Assembly: GCA_947499305.1 (NCBI GenBank)
Contig: CANMNN010000002.1
Location: forward strand, 1 to 64,000
From: an uncultured Arenicella sp.
GTDB taxonomy: Bacteria > Pseudomonadota > Gammaproteobacteria > Arenicellales > Arenicellaceae
Length of the DNA stretch: 64,000 nucleotides
Direction: 5' to 3'
The notes below the pieces were generated by a model that was not told where the DNA came from, made no database searches, and saw nothing but the letters and a program-made list of their open reading frames with translations. The position numbers were made by a program, and so were the translations under genes. The stretch's first letter is position 1. Every line of letters starts with the position of its first letter. Shown piece by piece: positions 46,374 to 56,354 of the stretch.

Positions 46374-49300
46374 ATGGAGAAATCGTTTGTGGCCGTTAAC
46401 AAGCCTAGCTTGTATGTTGTTAGCTTGAGCTTGCTATTTCTCCAGTGTGCCTTGTTGCTGAGCGCTCATACTTCTGAGGCTCAAACCACAACACCAAGTG
46501 CGCCCGTTTGGTATGAGGCCGACCTTACTGTTTTAGCCCCTGATGAGAATCAGTCTGACGGCATTAAACAGCAATCCGGGTGGGTTACCGTAACGACTGA
46601 AAGACCTGCTTTTTTTGAGCTTCGTTCAGGGCAGGTTGCGCAATTAGTGCGCCGCGATGAAACGCATTCAGAACCGGTTCAAGTGCATATTGCTCAAGGG
46701 CGCGGCATGTTTCGTGCCCAAGCCGATATACGCTGGCTTGATCGCCGGCAACTAATTAACAACCCGCGCAGTCGCGATGTTTGGGTGATGCTGCAAAGCA
46801 CAAACACTGTCGACATTAAGCTTCGCATCGGCGACCAACAAGCTCTTCGTGATCGAGATTATTGGGAACGCGTGGAGTTAGAAGACTCTAAGACGATTGA
46901 AGCCAAGAGCCTGGAATCAGGCAGAGAGGGCAAACTAAGCCCACTGCAAAAAGATGAAACCTTCACGTATCACGCTGAGCGCGATGAGCGAGTAAAACTC
47001 GACTACTACGCTGACTTTGATAACTTTAGGGGCTTGAGTAATGTGCCTGTCCATTTTCAATGGCAAATCGATCAAGGAACGCCCAGCAGTAGCATACGCT
47101 ATGCTAATTTTAATTTTAAAGCACTAAATCAACATCAATGCACGCTGGCATTGTCGTTTCGAGAATCGATGGCTATCGATCTCAAGCGCGGCGAGACCTT
47201 GGTATTTCGTGCCTCAAAGGCGGGCTTTCTTACCGTAGATTCAAACCATAAAGGAGATTATTTTTTCTCACGAAATAGGGCGAACTTACTGGGAGCGAAG
47301 CCCAGCGCTTTAGGCCTGCCTTTATTGAGCGAAAAGTGGTACCCCTTGCTGCGCGCCTACAACCTCTCTGTGCCATTGAATTTAACCGATGAGAACAATA
47401 AGCTGACCACGCGCCGTGGTTTGTATCCGCAGAAAAACCTTCACCCAGTCAATTGGTTGTACTCGGTTCGTGGGCGTCCAATAGAGTTTCAGCGGCGTAC
47501 CGTTGAACAAACGTCTCAGACTAACACACTGCATTTCTCGTCCCAGCAGTCGCGTTCAAATTTGACCAAGATGGTATTAGGGCGCTACCACCGCCTTGAT
47601 GCCGTCCAAGAGGGGTTAACATTTTCCTTACCACCTAATCGAGTGTTGCGAGAACTTGAGCTAGAAGTGGCGACCCCACATGCCGGTTCCGACACTGTTT
47701 CACTCTGGGTAACGGTAGATGACCTGCCAGCCGAAAAATGGTTGTTAGTCCCCAGTTTACAAGCCTTATCTGGCCAGCCTAGTGTGTTGAGTTTGTACCT
47801 AGAAGCGAGTTTGAAGTCGACGGACACTGAGCCGGTGTCAACGACGGGTGCCTTCGCTCATTTAAAACAAGCCGCGCCGATGGTTCGAACCAATATAGCG
47901 TATTTGCCAATTCCGGATTCTGCCAAGAAAGTCACCATTAATCTCGTTAAACGAGATTCACAACAGGGCAAAGAACACTGGATATCGTTACGAGACTTTG
48001 TCTATAGATCAAACTTAGGTGACGTGGCGATACTGAATGAATCGGGCTCTAAAACGCTTTCGAGATTGTCGCATGCCTTTGATTTGTTTAGAGAGCAAGA
48101 GTCAAATTTTATAGGGCTAACGAATGTCAGCACACGCGATGCAAATTCAGCGCTTGAGGATTCACTTCAAGATTTAGAAACACGATCGTTTACTGAGCAA
48201 CGAAGTTTAATTCACTGGGCACGCTTTTTTCATGTGGTGAGAAATGCACGACAAGCACTAGAGAGTGACTATATGGCTGAACCGGCTAGTGAGCAGCTGC
48301 GTCGATTTAACGACGTTAGCGCTTCGATATGGCGTGATATACAAGGCTGGCTCAACGGCCCTCAACCCTCTACTAGTGTGCAGGTGTTGATTGGCCTTTT
48401 ACTGCATCACCCCGATCAAGCAGTACGCCTGCGCGCGCTCACGCTGTTAACCCAGCTAGAAGAGGGGGGCCTGATAGCCACCAATCGTTTGGAGCAAGCA
48501 CTTTTGGCGTATTTGTATCAAGACATGCGACAGCTGGAGAAGGTCTTACCTAAACTAATGCAACTATGGCTGCAGCAGGGCAAATACTATTTGATAGAGT
48601 TACTACCAAAACCCCCTGAATCCGCAGCGTATTTCGATTTATTGAGTTCTGTGGTGCAACGTCGGGAGCTTATCGAGCTTCAACAGCATTATGACAATTC
48701 CGCTTTTAAACCAGAAAAATCAAAGACGCTTTATCACGTTGCGCGTTCGCTCTACAAGCCTGATACAAAGGCACAAGTCTTGACTGAAGAAATGCGCTTA
48801 TCCTACCTCAAAGAGTTTGTCTATTGGCGGGCCAACCAGCAACCCGTACAAGAGTACACGCAACACTTGACTCTACAACATCGGACTCGTCCAGAACTAA
48901 ACCAACAGGCGTTCCTAGTAGGCCCAGAAAGTACATTGGTGATCAAGAGTAATGAGCTGCGACGTTATCGTATAAAGGCGGCCCCATTGTTAAATAATGA
49001 CCGTCGAGCGAAAGGGATTAACAATTCAAGCCGCATCACGATTGGTGACAATTCGCACTCGATTACGGGCGTAAACCAAAGTAACTGGTTTAGCGTCGCT
49101 ACTGAGAGTGACTCGCCGAAAGTATTCGGCAATTTTTCCACGCTCATGTTCTCTCGCAATGATCAAGAGCAGAACCAAGTCACAATAAAGGCAAACCAAC
49201 CTTTGGTTGTGTATCTGGAGCGCATGGATGACCCAGCGGGCCTGTTGCAAACACACTCAGCGTCGTTAGAGGCGGTTTCTTCGGGCGCTTACAATGCAAC

Positions 49301-51467
49301 CCGGCCCTTATTAACGCCCATATCGGCCTATCTGTCATTACCACGACAACAACACGATGCCTGTGGTGAGATAGAGCACAAAACCCTAACGCAAAGTGAT
49401 TTTGTGCGTCCACTCGACATCGCTAATATTAAACACCGAGTGTCGAAATCAAAATCGAACCAGTGGGTTGAGCAATATTTAGCTGAGGGTGATACGGGTA
49501 TTATTGACATTCAAGGACCTTCCGATGACATAGCAACATCGGCTAAGCTCATTCATTGGGCTGAAAGTGAAGCCGGGCGACGACGATACCCCGATTTGCG
49601 CGCCACGGCATTTCAACAGGTTCGTTGGCGTGAATTATTGGATATACAACATCATGCGGGTTCCTATCAATTACAGTTCCAAAGGCCAACGGCGATCTCC
49701 CAAATAGAATTACAACGCATAGCTCTGTCTAGCAAAGTCAGACGTGATTATCCATTTAAGATTTCGGGTCAGACTGCGCAAGGGTTTACCGTTTCTTCGC
49801 CTTCAGAAGAATCAGCCAGCCTCAACGTTGCCGTGAGAAAGCGTTTGTTTGACAGGACGAAACCGGTACATATATGGGTTCAGATTGACGATAAAAAGGC
49901 TAAAAAATATGACATCAACACCGGCTCGACTCGCCGCATCATATTGCCATTGAAGCAAGGGAGCAATGTAATCAAGCTCTGGATGGGGCCGGGTAGCATG
50001 CGAGAAACGGCATTTTATGATGTTGTCCTGCCGAATAATATTCAAGCAATTCAAACCGCTGCAACTCGCTTTTTTTCAGCAGCGCCGAACAAAGGAATAG
50101 ACTTGCTTATTCGGGGGCCGCAGCGCTTAAAAGTGGTCGTGGCCAATTCCGCTGGGCAGACTAACGTCACTGAACGGCATCTGCCAGCGGGCTCGAATAA
50201 ACTGCGCTTTGATGCAAAGGGTGATTTTAGGTACTTCCGTTTCTTCGTTTTGCAAGAAAACTATCAGGCCGTGCCGCCGCCGATTGACGAAACTCAAGCC
50301 GTCGTGCGCGCGCAAAGCTGCTATAACAACGTAAAGTGCTTATCGAGAAACTCAATACTTGATAACACCAAGCTTAAAAAGATATTAGACTTTGGTTTTA
50401 ACTCGGCAGTAAAACACTCGTATGACGTTTCTAAAAATACTGGATTTAAGCGTCTGCAAGGTACTAACAATTTAAACGCCGACCATTCTTGGATTGATAC
50501 CAAATTCGAGACGATACAAACAATTGATATCCCAAAACCAACATTGGGCTTGGATTTTCGCTGGGTTGACAGAGACTCAAGCGATGAAGACCCTGATAGT
50601 TTGGATCAACTGAATAGCGCCTTTGTTCAGTTAAATGGGTGGTCTCGCCAAAATCGAGCGGATGGGCATCAAATAAGCAGCTTCGACGCTACGCTGAGAC
50701 GATTCGATATTGCCAATGTTTATCGCCTCCACGGGCGCAATGATTGGCTTAAAAGCGGAAACCAAGTGCCGTTTAATTACGCATTAGGCGGTGATGTGTG
50801 GCACCAAAGCGAGACCGATCTCAACTCATCCATCAGCAGTGGGCAATTGTACGCGCGCACTCGTTATACTGTTCAAGCTACGCCGCGCATTAGTTTAAGT
50901 ACGCGCGGTCGTGTTTGGGTTCGTGCCAGCAATGCGGGCAGTGCGGCAAACTTCAGTCTGATTGACCCTGATGTATGGAGCCAATTTAAGGAACAACACC
51001 AATACGGTATCGGTTTAGCGCAGAGAGCCGTGTATCGTCATAAACTTGATAGCGAAACATATGCTGAAGCCAATTTTCTGAGTAACGAAAACCCCTTAAG
51101 CGCTGATCGGATTGGCCTGTCATTGGGATGGAGATCTTATTTTGGCCAAGCGTCGAGTGATATTAACGTCAGTCATCGACAATTTCGAAATGACAGCGAT
51201 CGTGAACAAGCGTTTGACCGTACCGATGTCAATGTGTCCGCCGACTGGCTCTTACCATTTTCACGGCAGTCAAATTTTCGTTTATCAGCAAGAGCACGAT
51301 TTAACACCGATGCCAACGATGTATCGTTGTGGCTTAACATAGGCTGGTTTCAGCATGCGGGGCAACAGCTATTCGACTTTCGCCCCGACGAACTTCGATT
51401 TCGGCGCCCCAGAGATTGGTGGCTCCGACGATCAACTCAAACGCACTATTTGGAGGGGAATTACTAG
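46374..51467 (+). CDS. Outer-membrane beta-barrel protein with long periplasmic region (polymer exporter candidate)
   Basis: 1697 residues from the ATG at 46374 (an earlier ATG at 46341 overlaps the previous gene). Signal peptide (SLLFLQCALLLSAHTSEAQ), beta-rich periplasmic part, a helical repeat-like middle (around 650-800, with SVQVLIGLLLHHPDQAVRLRALTLLTQLE) and a C-terminal barrel from about 1450 (alternating strands such as QLYARTRYTVQATPRISLSTRGRVWVR). The plan, periplasmic scaffold plus outer-membrane barrel, parallels the export proteins BcsC, PgaA and AlgK/E. It is the only outer-membrane gene in the locus. Confidence 0.7.
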   Translation: MEKSFVAVNKPSLYVVSLSLLFLQCALLLSAHTSEAQTTTPSAPVWYEADLTVLAPDENQSDGIKQQSGWVTVTTERPAFFELRSGQVAQLVRRDETHSEPVQVHIAQGRGMFRAQADIRWLDRRQLINNPRSRDVWVMLQSTNTVDIKLRIGDQQALRDRDYWERVELEDSKTIEAKSLESGREGKLSPLQKDETFTYHAERDERVKLDYYADFDNFRGLSNVPVHFQWQIDQGTPSSSIRYANFNFKALNQHQCTLALSFRESMAIDLKRGETLVFRASKAGFLTVDSNHKGDYFFSRNRANLLGAKPSALGLPLLSEKWYPLLRAYNLSVPLNLTDENNKLTTRRGLYPQKNLHPVNWLYSVRGRPIEFQRRTVEQTSQTNTLHFSSQQSRSNLTKMVLGRYHRLDAVQEGLTFSLPPNRVLRELELEVATPHAGSDTVSLWVTVDDLPAEKWLLVPSLQALSGQPSVLSLYLEASLKSTDTEPVSTTGAFAHLKQAAPMVRTNIAYLPIPDSAKKVTINLVKRDSQQGKEHWISLRDFVYRSNLGDVAILNESGSKTLSRLSHAFDLFREQESNFIGLTNVSTRDANSALEDSLQDLETRSFTEQRSLIHWARFFHVVRNARQALESDYMAEPASEQLRRFNDVSASIWRDIQGWLNGPQPSTSVQVLIGLLLHHPDQAVRLRALTLLTQLEEGGLIATNRLEQALLAYLYQDMRQLEKVLPKLMQLWLQQGKYYLIELLPKPPESAAYFDLLSSVVQRRELIELQQHYDNSAFKPEKSKTLYHVARSLYKPDTKAQVLTEEMRLSYLKEFVYWRANQQPVQEYTQHLTLQHRTRPELNQQAFLVGPESTLVIKSNELRRYRIKAAPLLNNDRRAKGINNSSRITIGDNSHSITGVNQSNWFSVATESDSPKVFGNFSTLMFSRNDQEQNQVTIKANQPLVVYLERMDDPAGLLQTHSASLEAVSSGAYNATRPLLTPISAYLSLPRQQHDACGEIEHKTLTQSDFVRPLDIANIKHRVSKSKSNQWVEQYLAEGDTGIIDIQGPSDDIATSAKLIHWAESEAGRRRYPDLRATAFQQVRWRELLDIQHHAGSYQLQFQRPTAISQIELQRIALSSKVRRDYPFKISGQTAQGFTVSSPSEESASLNVAVRKRLFDRTKPVHIWVQIDDKKAKKYDINTGSTRRIILPLKQGSNVIKLWMGPGSMRETAFYDVVLPNNIQAIQTAATRFFSAAPNKGIDLLIRGPQRLKVVVANSAGQTNVTERHLPAGSNKLRFDAKGDFRYFRFFVLQENYQAVPPPIDETQAVVRAQSCYNNVKCLSRNSILDNTKLKKILDFGFNSAVKHSYDVSKNTGFKRLQGTNNLNADHSWIDTKFETIQTIDIPKPTLGLDFRWVDRDSSDEDPDSLDQLNSAFVQLNGWSRQNRADGHQISSFDATLRRFDIANVYRLHGRNDWLKSGNQVPFNYALGGDVWHQSETDLNSSISSGQLYARTRYTVQATPRISLSTRGRVWVRASNAGSAANFSLIDPDVWSQFKEQHQYGIGLAQRAVYRHKLDSETYAEANFLSNENPLSADRIGLSLGWRSYFGQASSDINVSHRQFRNDSDREQAFDRTDVNVSADWLLPFSRQSNFRLSARARFNTDANDVSLWLNIGWFQHAGQQLFDFRPDELRFRRPRDWWLRRSTQTHYLEGNY

Positions 51468-51469
51468 TG
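51452..51469 (+). promoter_or_regulatory. Ribosome binding site that fixes the CapB-like start
   Basis: GGAGGGG at 51452-51458 lies 8 bp upstream of a GTG at 51467 that overlaps the last base of the outer-membrane gene stop codon. The longer frame from 51416 has no such signal. Confidence 0.7.
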
Positions 51470-54400
51470 AGTAGTACACTCTTCACCCTGCGGTTAAGCG
51501 AGATTGACCAGCGCGTTTTCGCAAACATTACACGCAAGCATGTCACACTATATGAGCAAACTGCGAAGGCAGACTCGGTTTTGTCGTACGTAATAGAGTC
51601 TATCAAATTCAGCGTTGAACAACTTCGCACACACGTTCAGCAGAATGAACGATTTAAAAAGCGTACTCGCATCGCCAAGTCGCAGGTAGACCTAAATGAA
51701 ATATTGCTGGAGTACTCACAAGTTTTAGGGGCTAATAAAAAGCAGCTACGCGGAGACAAAAAAGCCTTAGATCGATATCTGGACGCTGAAGCTTTGAACG
51801 ATCGGTTTGCACGGAATCTAGGCGAAGATGAACGTGAACTGATTTATTTACTGGGTCGATTGGCCGTTGTAATGACAGAATCGACAAGCGAGGTATCGAT
51901 CAAGGTTTGGCAAGCTTCAGACGCAACCAAACTATTAGAAGCGTTACTTATTTACAAAGGAGATGCTCGTGTTCGAATAGCCACCAAGGATTGCATCAGT
52001 CTGGTTTTTCGAAAAAATAATGGCACCGGCTCGCCGACCATTGCGCCGACGATATCCTTGATTCAACTATTACTGCGCGTCGCACAAAACCCTAAACTAG
52101 AGATTGAGCTACAAATAGCGTCGTTTTCCGCACTTGCTCAAGTTAGCCCAGCGGAGTTCAGTACCTTAGCATTAAGCACCATAGAGAAGTCGCGCCTGAA
52201 TGAGCAGGGCGGAGGTAAAGATGATTTTTTTGTGCGCGCAGAAATTGCCAGAATTTTGTGCCGAGACTACTTACAACTACCTTCGGTCGAAAATTTAATC
52301 AGTGAAATCAAACACGACAGAAGTGATTTTGTGCGCCAAGAGTTGGTAAGAGGATCTTTAACATTGCCTCACGATATCGCCTTAGATCTGTTACTCGAAA
52401 TGTTACAGCATGAAACAGTCGATAAGGTATCGGCCAGTGCCATATTTGCATTGTGCCAGTTTCACTATTTAGACACACCGACGCTATTCAGAGTCGGAGA
52501 CCACTTGGGCGCATTAATAAGATCGAGCGACAGTGAACTGGTGACTCGGGCGGTATTAGATGCGTTACCGAGGTTGGCCGCTCGACTGGCGAGTGATTCA
52601 AACCTGTGCTCAGACACTTCTGATTTACAAAAATGGTACCGACGCTTTAACCCCATTATCAGTGAGACTCACTTAAATACCGATCACCTTAAAATTCGGC
52701 GTTGGGCCTCAAGTTCGCGAGAGGCGCTATGGGTTCAGTGTCATATTACTGAGCGTAAACACTATTTGAAGCTCAAGCAGCATTTAGAAAGCGTTCGGCC
52801 TAGTAAAACAGCTCACATCAACAGTATTGGCGAGCTTTCTGAGGAGGCACTCGGGCGTGTATTGTCAGTAATAGCGCAAGAAGACTTTGGATTTGATGTG
52901 CAATGTAAACGAAAGGGCATCAAGTTAACACGCTGGGTTCGATTTAAATTTCGTTTGTGGCGATTTTTATACGAACTCAAGAATTCAGCCTCGGATAAAC
53001 GCCAAGCACATAAACATATGATTGGCCGCGTGTTCTACGGCTTGATGTCAGTGCCATCAGGCCGCCTCGCTGAACAAACCATCACAAAAGTACCCGGCGA
53101 GCCCGTTACGGTAACGGCCGAAGATGGACCGAGAAACTACTTACCATTGGTCGATGAGTTGATCTCAAGTCTCGACCAGTCGTGGCCAACTCAACCGCTG
53201 AAAATATACACCAGTGAAGGAATCACACTAATTACCCCTCCCAGTGGTTTTATCGCTCGTTTGCGTGCAAGGTGGACTTTAACTTGGCAATTTGCACTTT
53301 ATGCCGAGCTGCGTAATTGGAAGGAGGGAAGTACCAATGACGCCAACGAATACCTCAGTCGAGTTGCCGACTTAGGTTTTACCTTTTCAATGACGGGCTA
53401 TACACAGGAAATAGGGCAGGAACCATATCCGATACATGCATCTATTAGTCGTTTTCTGCCAGCCTATACCTTACCCAGCTTGGCGCTATTTTGGAGTGAG
53501 ATAAAAGACTATTTCGCCTCTGTTTACGCCAATAGCCTAAGCCAACTGTGGGCATTTATGCTTGGTTTGTTTGCCTTGTTCGTTGGTAAACACGCTGTAG
53601 CAAATCACCAAATGAATAAGTCTCGAAGCGCGATACCACTGTCTGTCGGAGGCTGGGGCACGCGAGGTAAGTCCGGAACCGAACGTTTAAAAGCAGCGGT
53701 GTTTAATGGCTTAGGTTTAAAGGTGATTTCCAAGACCACCGGTTGTGAAGCCATGTTCTTGGAGGGCGGCGCACATCAGCCTTTGCGTGAATTATTCTTA
53801 TTTCGACCTTACGACAAAGCCACTATTTGGGAGCAGGTTAATTTGATGAAAATCGCCGCCCAACTCAAAGCCGATGTCTTTTTGTGGGAGTGCATGGGGC
53901 TAACACCCGCTTATGTTCATATTTTACAACGTCATTGGATGCGCGATGACATCGCCACGATCACCAACACCTACCCAGATCATGAAGATGTCCAAGGCCC
54001 CGCTGGGATTGATATTCCGCTGGTGATGAATGAGTTTATCCCCAAGAACTCAACATTGGTAACCAGCGAAGAAATTATGCTGCCGATACTACGTGCGGGC
54101 TGCCAGGAGTTGGGTACAGCATGTCATGAGGTAACTTGGCGCGAGACGATGACGGTAACTGACGACATTATGAGCCGTTTTCCTTATGAAGAGCATCAAA
54201 ATAATATCGCTTTAGTAACCGTCATGTGCGAACAATTAGAGGTGCCAAGGCATGTTACTCTAAAGTCGATGGCCGATAATGTTGTGCTAGACCTAGGAGT
54301 GCTGAAAACATACCCGCGTTCAACCATTAATGGCCGCACCCTTGAATATGTGATGGGCAACTCGGCTAACGAACGCTTAGGGGCCATGGGCAACTGGCGG

Positions 54401-55564
54401 CGTATGGGCTTTGAACAAAACACACTGGAGCTAAGCCCCGAAACCTGGGTGTCAACCATCGTCAATAATCGCGCTGATCGCATTCCGCGCTCTAAAGTAT
54501 TCGCATCCATGTTGGTCAAAGATATCAGCGCAGACTCACACGTTATTATCGGTACTAACGTTGAAGGCTTTGAGACATTTCTACATGAAGCTTGGAATGA
54601 ACAGTATGCGGGCTACTCGATTTGGCAGTCAGATTTAGAGGAAGCAAGGAAACGGTGCATCGACATGGCTACACGATTTCGGGTAGCGACCGATGCGTCA
54701 CATATTGTTGCGAGAATTTCCGCGATGAGTGTCGGCTTAGGAGGCGAACAAGTTGTCGAAATCGAATCTTTAACAGCGATCACGGATTTATCACTGCCGC
54801 AAGAGCAACAGACACACACAGAACATATCAAACAGCTCGCTGAACAATGGTTCAACGAGCATAAAGCATTTATAGACGTAATTGAAAACCTAGCTTCCCG
54901 CGACCAAGAAGAATCTAATAGCTTGATCTTAGCTCTGGCCAAGCAAGCGTTTTTTGATCGTATACATTGTTACGTAGACTCATCCATCAGCGGCGAAGAA
55001 ATTATCTCTGAAATTGTCACAAAAACGCCACCAGGATTAACCAACCGAATCATGGGATTACAGAACATTAAAGGCACTGGATTGGACTTTGTATATCGCT
55101 GGCAAGCTTGGGAGCGCTGTCATCAAGCCTGTAAGCAACTCGAAAGTGATGACGAGGCAAGTAGATTAAATGGCCTTAAAGAACTCCGATCATTTGAAGA
55201 GTATGGGCAGCTATCGCGCGACTACGTAAGAGAAAAGACCGAACTCCATAGAAACTCTCCGCAATTTCAAATGGAATCAGCCCAAGCTGACCTTCTTGAA
55301 ATAGAAACCAAAGTAAGCCCAAATAATAATCAGGTGGTACAAAAGGAAAGTGGTCGTTTTAATCAGCCGCATATTCGTAAAGCGATAAACGTAGTAGAGC
55401 AACTTCTCGATCTTGGCGATGCAGTCGACCGTCGTAAGAAGGCAGATCGTATATATCAAGACCTAATTAATTACCGAATCAGTAGGGCGCGAGCAACTGT
55501 CGAGTTACAAGCTTTAACCAAACGCCAAAAAGGTAATTGGCTAATTAAACAGCTTTCTGGATGA
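51467..55564 (+). CDS. CapB/PgsB-like Mur-ligase-family amide ligase with long N-terminal region
   Basis: 1365 residues from the GTG. The first 700 are helical, HEAT-like in places (IRSSDSELVTRAVLDALPRLAARL), with a membrane segment near 690 (WAFMLGLFALFVGKHAV). The catalytic part starts with a Mur-ligase-type P-loop GTRGKSG (731-737, K735), the position expected from CapB/PgsB, followed by ISKTTGCEAMF and ATITNTYPDHEDVQGPAG. CapB/PgsB activate glutamate with ATP and polymerise it through gamma bonds. Known CapB are about 400-460 residues, so the N-terminal 700 are extra. Last gene of the locus. Confidence 0.75.
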   Translation: MSSTLFTLRLSEIDQRVFANITRKHVTLYEQTAKADSVLSYVIESIKFSVEQLRTHVQQNERFKKRTRIAKSQVDLNEILLEYSQVLGANKKQLRGDKKALDRYLDAEALNDRFARNLGEDERELIYLLGRLAVVMTESTSEVSIKVWQASDATKLLEALLIYKGDARVRIATKDCISLVFRKNNGTGSPTIAPTISLIQLLLRVAQNPKLEIELQIASFSALAQVSPAEFSTLALSTIEKSRLNEQGGGKDDFFVRAEIARILCRDYLQLPSVENLISEIKHDRSDFVRQELVRGSLTLPHDIALDLLLEMLQHETVDKVSASAIFALCQFHYLDTPTLFRVGDHLGALIRSSDSELVTRAVLDALPRLAARLASDSNLCSDTSDLQKWYRRFNPIISETHLNTDHLKIRRWASSSREALWVQCHITERKHYLKLKQHLESVRPSKTAHINSIGELSEEALGRVLSVIAQEDFGFDVQCKRKGIKLTRWVRFKFRLWRFLYELKNSASDKRQAHKHMIGRVFYGLMSVPSGRLAEQTITKVPGEPVTVTAEDGPRNYLPLVDELISSLDQSWPTQPLKIYTSEGITLITPPSGFIARLRARWTLTWQFALYAELRNWKEGSTNDANEYLSRVADLGFTFSMTGYTQEIGQEPYPIHASISRFLPAYTLPSLALFWSEIKDYFASVYANSLSQLWAFMLGLFALFVGKHAVANHQMNKSRSAIPLSVGGWGTRGKSGTERLKAAVFNGLGLKVISKTTGCEAMFLEGGAHQPLRELFLFRPYDKATIWEQVNLMKIAAQLKADVFLWECMGLTPAYVHILQRHWMRDDIATITNTYPDHEDVQGPAGIDIPLVMNEFIPKNSTLVTSEEIMLPILRAGCQELGTACHEVTWRETMTVTDDIMSRFPYEEHQNNIALVTVMCEQLEVPRHVTLKSMADNVVLDLGVLKTYPRSTINGRTLEYVMGNSANERLGAMGNWRRMGFEQNTLELSPETWVSTIVNNRADRIPRSKVFASMLVKDISADSHVIIGTNVEGFETFLHEAWNEQYAGYSIWQSDLEEARKRCIDMATRFRVATDASHIVARISAMSVGLGGEQVVEIESLTAITDLSLPQEQQTHTEHIKQLAEQWFNEHKAFIDVIENLASRDQEESNSLILALAKQAFFDRIHCYVDSSISGEEIISEIVTKTPPGLTNRIMGLQNIKGTGLDFVYRWQAWERCHQACKQLESDDEASRLNGLKELRSFEEYGQLSRDYVREKTELHRNSPQFQMESAQADLLEIETKVSPNNNQVVQKESGRFNQPHIRKAINVVEQLLDLGDAVDRRKKADRIYQDLINYRISRARATVELQALTKRQKGNWLIKQLSG

Positions 55565-56101
55565 TACTACGCGGCCTCTATATTTTATGATAATGAAGAA
55601 GGCGAAGAAACAGGCTTTGCTGCTCGTTATACGATTGCGCCAATAAAGTCAGACTCGAGTGTTGTCCATCTTGGCTTAGCTTATAGGGATATCGACGATG
55701 AAAGTGCGTTGGGTTTTGAGGCAGCAGCCACTTCAGGCCCGTTTCATATTCAAGCAGAGTATATGGATGGCGAACAAGGTACTGATGATATCAGTGGCTA
55801 TTATGTTCAAGCTGGTTATATTCTCACCGGCGAATCAAGACCGTACAAAGGCGGGATATTCAAGCGTGTTAAACCAGAAGGCAAATCGGGCGCCTGGGAA
55901 GTTGTTGCACGCTATGAAGATGGAGATGCCAACTACAGCGACATTGAATTGGGCCGTACTGATGCGACTTCCTACACAATTGGTATGAACTGGTACGCAC
56001 ACAAAAATATTCGATTCGGCGTAAATTATACTGACGGTGAAGATAACTTGAGCAACGATGACGGCAGTGAGTTCCGAGTTAGATTCCAACTAACATTCTA
56101 G
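55565..56101 (+). pseudogene. Phosphate-selective porin (OprO/OprP-type) C-terminal remnant
   Basis: Directly after the CapB-like stop TGA, in the same frame, reads YYAASIFYDNEEGEETGFAARY, then HLGLAYRDIDDESALGFEAA, GYYVQAGYILTGES, and ends EFRVRFQLTF. This is the final 178 residues of an OprO/OprP-like porin, including the C-terminal Phe recognised by the Bam complex. The N-terminal two thirds and any start are missing, so it cannot be made. A TTG at 55709 opens a 130-residue frame but is not a credible start. Confidence 0.8.
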
Positions 56102-56124
56102 TTATTAGAAGCACACACCCAAAA

Positions 56125-56157
56125 TAAGCCAAGCTACAGTGGATGTAGCTTGGCTTA
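56125..56157 (+). terminator. Hairpin after the porin remnant
   Basis: A perfect 14-bp inverted repeat (TAAGCCAAGCTACA / TGTAGCTTGGCTTA) with a 5-nt loop, 24 bp after the porin stop. T-rich sequence is short, so it is a probable rather than certain terminator. It was presumably the porin gene's own, and would now end the polymer locus transcript. Confidence 0.6.
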
Positions 56158-56231
56158 CTTAGTGATGCGTAGAAGAGGGCGTGATGACATCGAAACTCTA
56201 ACTGAATATTCGCACAGCGAGGGTGGACGTC

Positions 56232-56273
56232 AACTTAATGACTTTAATTGGAAATTTAGAGTCTTAGTTTGCA
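56232..56273 (-). mobile_element. Possible degenerate right end of the second transposon unit
   Basis: Two sequences beginning AACTTAATGACTTTAATTGG (56232) and AAATTTAGAGTCTTAGTTTG (56252) are 20 bp apart and match the right-end site at 35929 at about 16 of 22 positions each. If real, they close the unit opened at 35973, giving a 20-kb element that contains the polymer locus. No intact terminus could be found after them. Confidence 0.35.
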
Positions 56274-56354
56274 TTAGTTCACTATAAGCACAGAAAGGGA
56301 ATTTGTCTAAATGGCCTTTAGGACCATACAAATTTTTATCTCGAATTATTTCTT

